Assembly: GCF_900113655.1 (NCBI RefSeq)
Contig: NZ_FOQF01000001.1
Span: 166,309 to 230,308 of the forward strand
Reading direction: 5' to 3'
DNA: 64,000 bases
Origin: Pseudobutyrivibrio sp. OR37
GTDB lineage: Bacteria > Bacillota > Clostridia > Lachnospirales > Lachnospiraceae
The position numbers were made by a program, and so were the translations under genes. Shown here piece after piece: positions 63,859 through 64,000 of this stretch. The notes beneath the pieces are model-generated. The model saw only the letters and a list, made by a program, of their open reading frames with translations. It was not told the origin of the DNA and did no database searches. Position 1 is the first letter of the stretch, and every line of letters starts with the position of its first letter.

Positions 63859-64000
63859 ATGATTACAGAACAAAACGAGAAGGCTAGAAAGCAGATTGAA
63901 TTTGTATGTACGGATGATTTAGTTCCACAAGATCATCTTTTAAGAATCATAGATAAAGCAATTGATTGGTCTTTTATTTATGATTTAGTCAGAGACAAAT
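63859..64000 (+). mobile_element. IS1182-family transposase, N-terminal fragment cut by the window edge
   Basis: The 47 codons present read MITEQNEKARKQIEFVCTDD, then LVPQDHLLRIIDKAIDWSFI and YDLVRDK. The phrase LVPxDHLLRxIDKxIDxSFIYDLV is the well-known start of IS1182-group transposases. The gene is cut by the window edge, so its completeness and right end are unknown. The ATG lies behind AAAAGGGG. The left inverted repeat was not identified with certainty; it may be near GTGTAGACAAAGTG (about 63679). The element faces away from the dgt-dnaG-rpoD operon. Confidence 0.85.

Noticed and set aside
1..64000. CRISPR arrays, tRNA or rRNA genes, prophage
   Set aside because: No regularly spaced repeats, cloverleaf-type sequences, rRNA signatures or phage structural genes were recognised by reading. 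A tRNAscan-type search would be needed to be sure for tRNAs.

Overview
The window looks like chromosomal DNA of an anaerobic, AT-rich Firmicute, most likely a Lachnospiraceae of the Butyrivibrio/Pseudobutyrivibrio/Roseburia type. The pointers are: strong GGAGG-type ribosome sites, a tryptophan T-box, a type I preQ1 riboswitch, a CIRCE element, AddAB rather than RecBCD, a CarD regulator, a DUF6465-like protein with a histone-H1-like tail, a 2-hydroxyacyl-CoA dehydratase activase fusion of about 1400 residues, and a phosphofructokinase with the pyrophosphate-type active site. The genus is inference. No tRNA, rRNA operon, CRISPR array or prophage was seen.

Layout. 1-2.5 kb: argS (cut by the left edge) behind queT with a preQ1-I riboswitch, and a divergent thioesterase. 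2.5-8.4 kb: a three-gene MacAB/YknXYZ-like export system, divergent from a two-component system. 8.4-13.4 kb: a secreted subtilisin-like protease carrying a dockerin, followed by a small secreted cohesin-like protein. 13.7-20.6 kb: a complete tryptophan operon in the unusual order trpD-C-(F-B fusion)-A-E-G behind a Trp T-box. 20.6-26 kb: purine permease, CTP synthase, then an AT-rich acyltransferase/XRE pair sharing operator-like repeats. 26-32 kb: the activase fusion, dispersed repeats and an alpha-glucosidase. 32.4-34.6 kb: htpG with a perfect CIRCE. 34.6-42 kb: a sugar ABC transporter, a LacI regulator, a P-loop kinase and a GH13_18 phosphorylase, read here as an ATP-driven sucrose kinase/sucrose-6-phosphate phosphorylase pathway. 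42-56.3 kb: DUF6465 protein, then a long leftward run (CarD, PAP2, small membrane protein, PPi-type PFK, amidohydrolase, addB, addA, a small unknown, acyltransferase, PpiC-like lipoprotein). 56.5-63.6 kb: RNase P RNA, nucleoside kinase, trmK, rpoD, dnaG and dgt (macromolecular synthesis operon). The right edge cuts into an IS1182-type transposase gene.

How the genes work together. The carbon module imports a disaccharide by ABC transport. The proposed kinase would phosphorylate sucrose, and the phosphorylase would split the product into glucose-1-phosphate and fructose-6-phosphate, which suits an organism that can run PFK on pyrophosphate. Three copies of an ATGCGCAT-centred operator tie the transporter, the regulator and the two enzymes to one LacI protein. 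The protease and cohesin-like protein suggest a small secreted or surface assembly. Many cistrons overlap by 1 to 16 bases (a TTG start inside the upstream stop for the ABC ATPase; 8-base ATGA(A/G)TAA overlaps at the protease/cohesin and trpFB/trpA joints), so translational coupling appears common.

The best candidates for something new are the stand-alone sucrose kinase/phosphorylase regulon, the protease-dockerin/cohesin-like pair, and a 16-bp palindrome, TATCGTA-NN-TACGATA, found four times within 3.8 kb.
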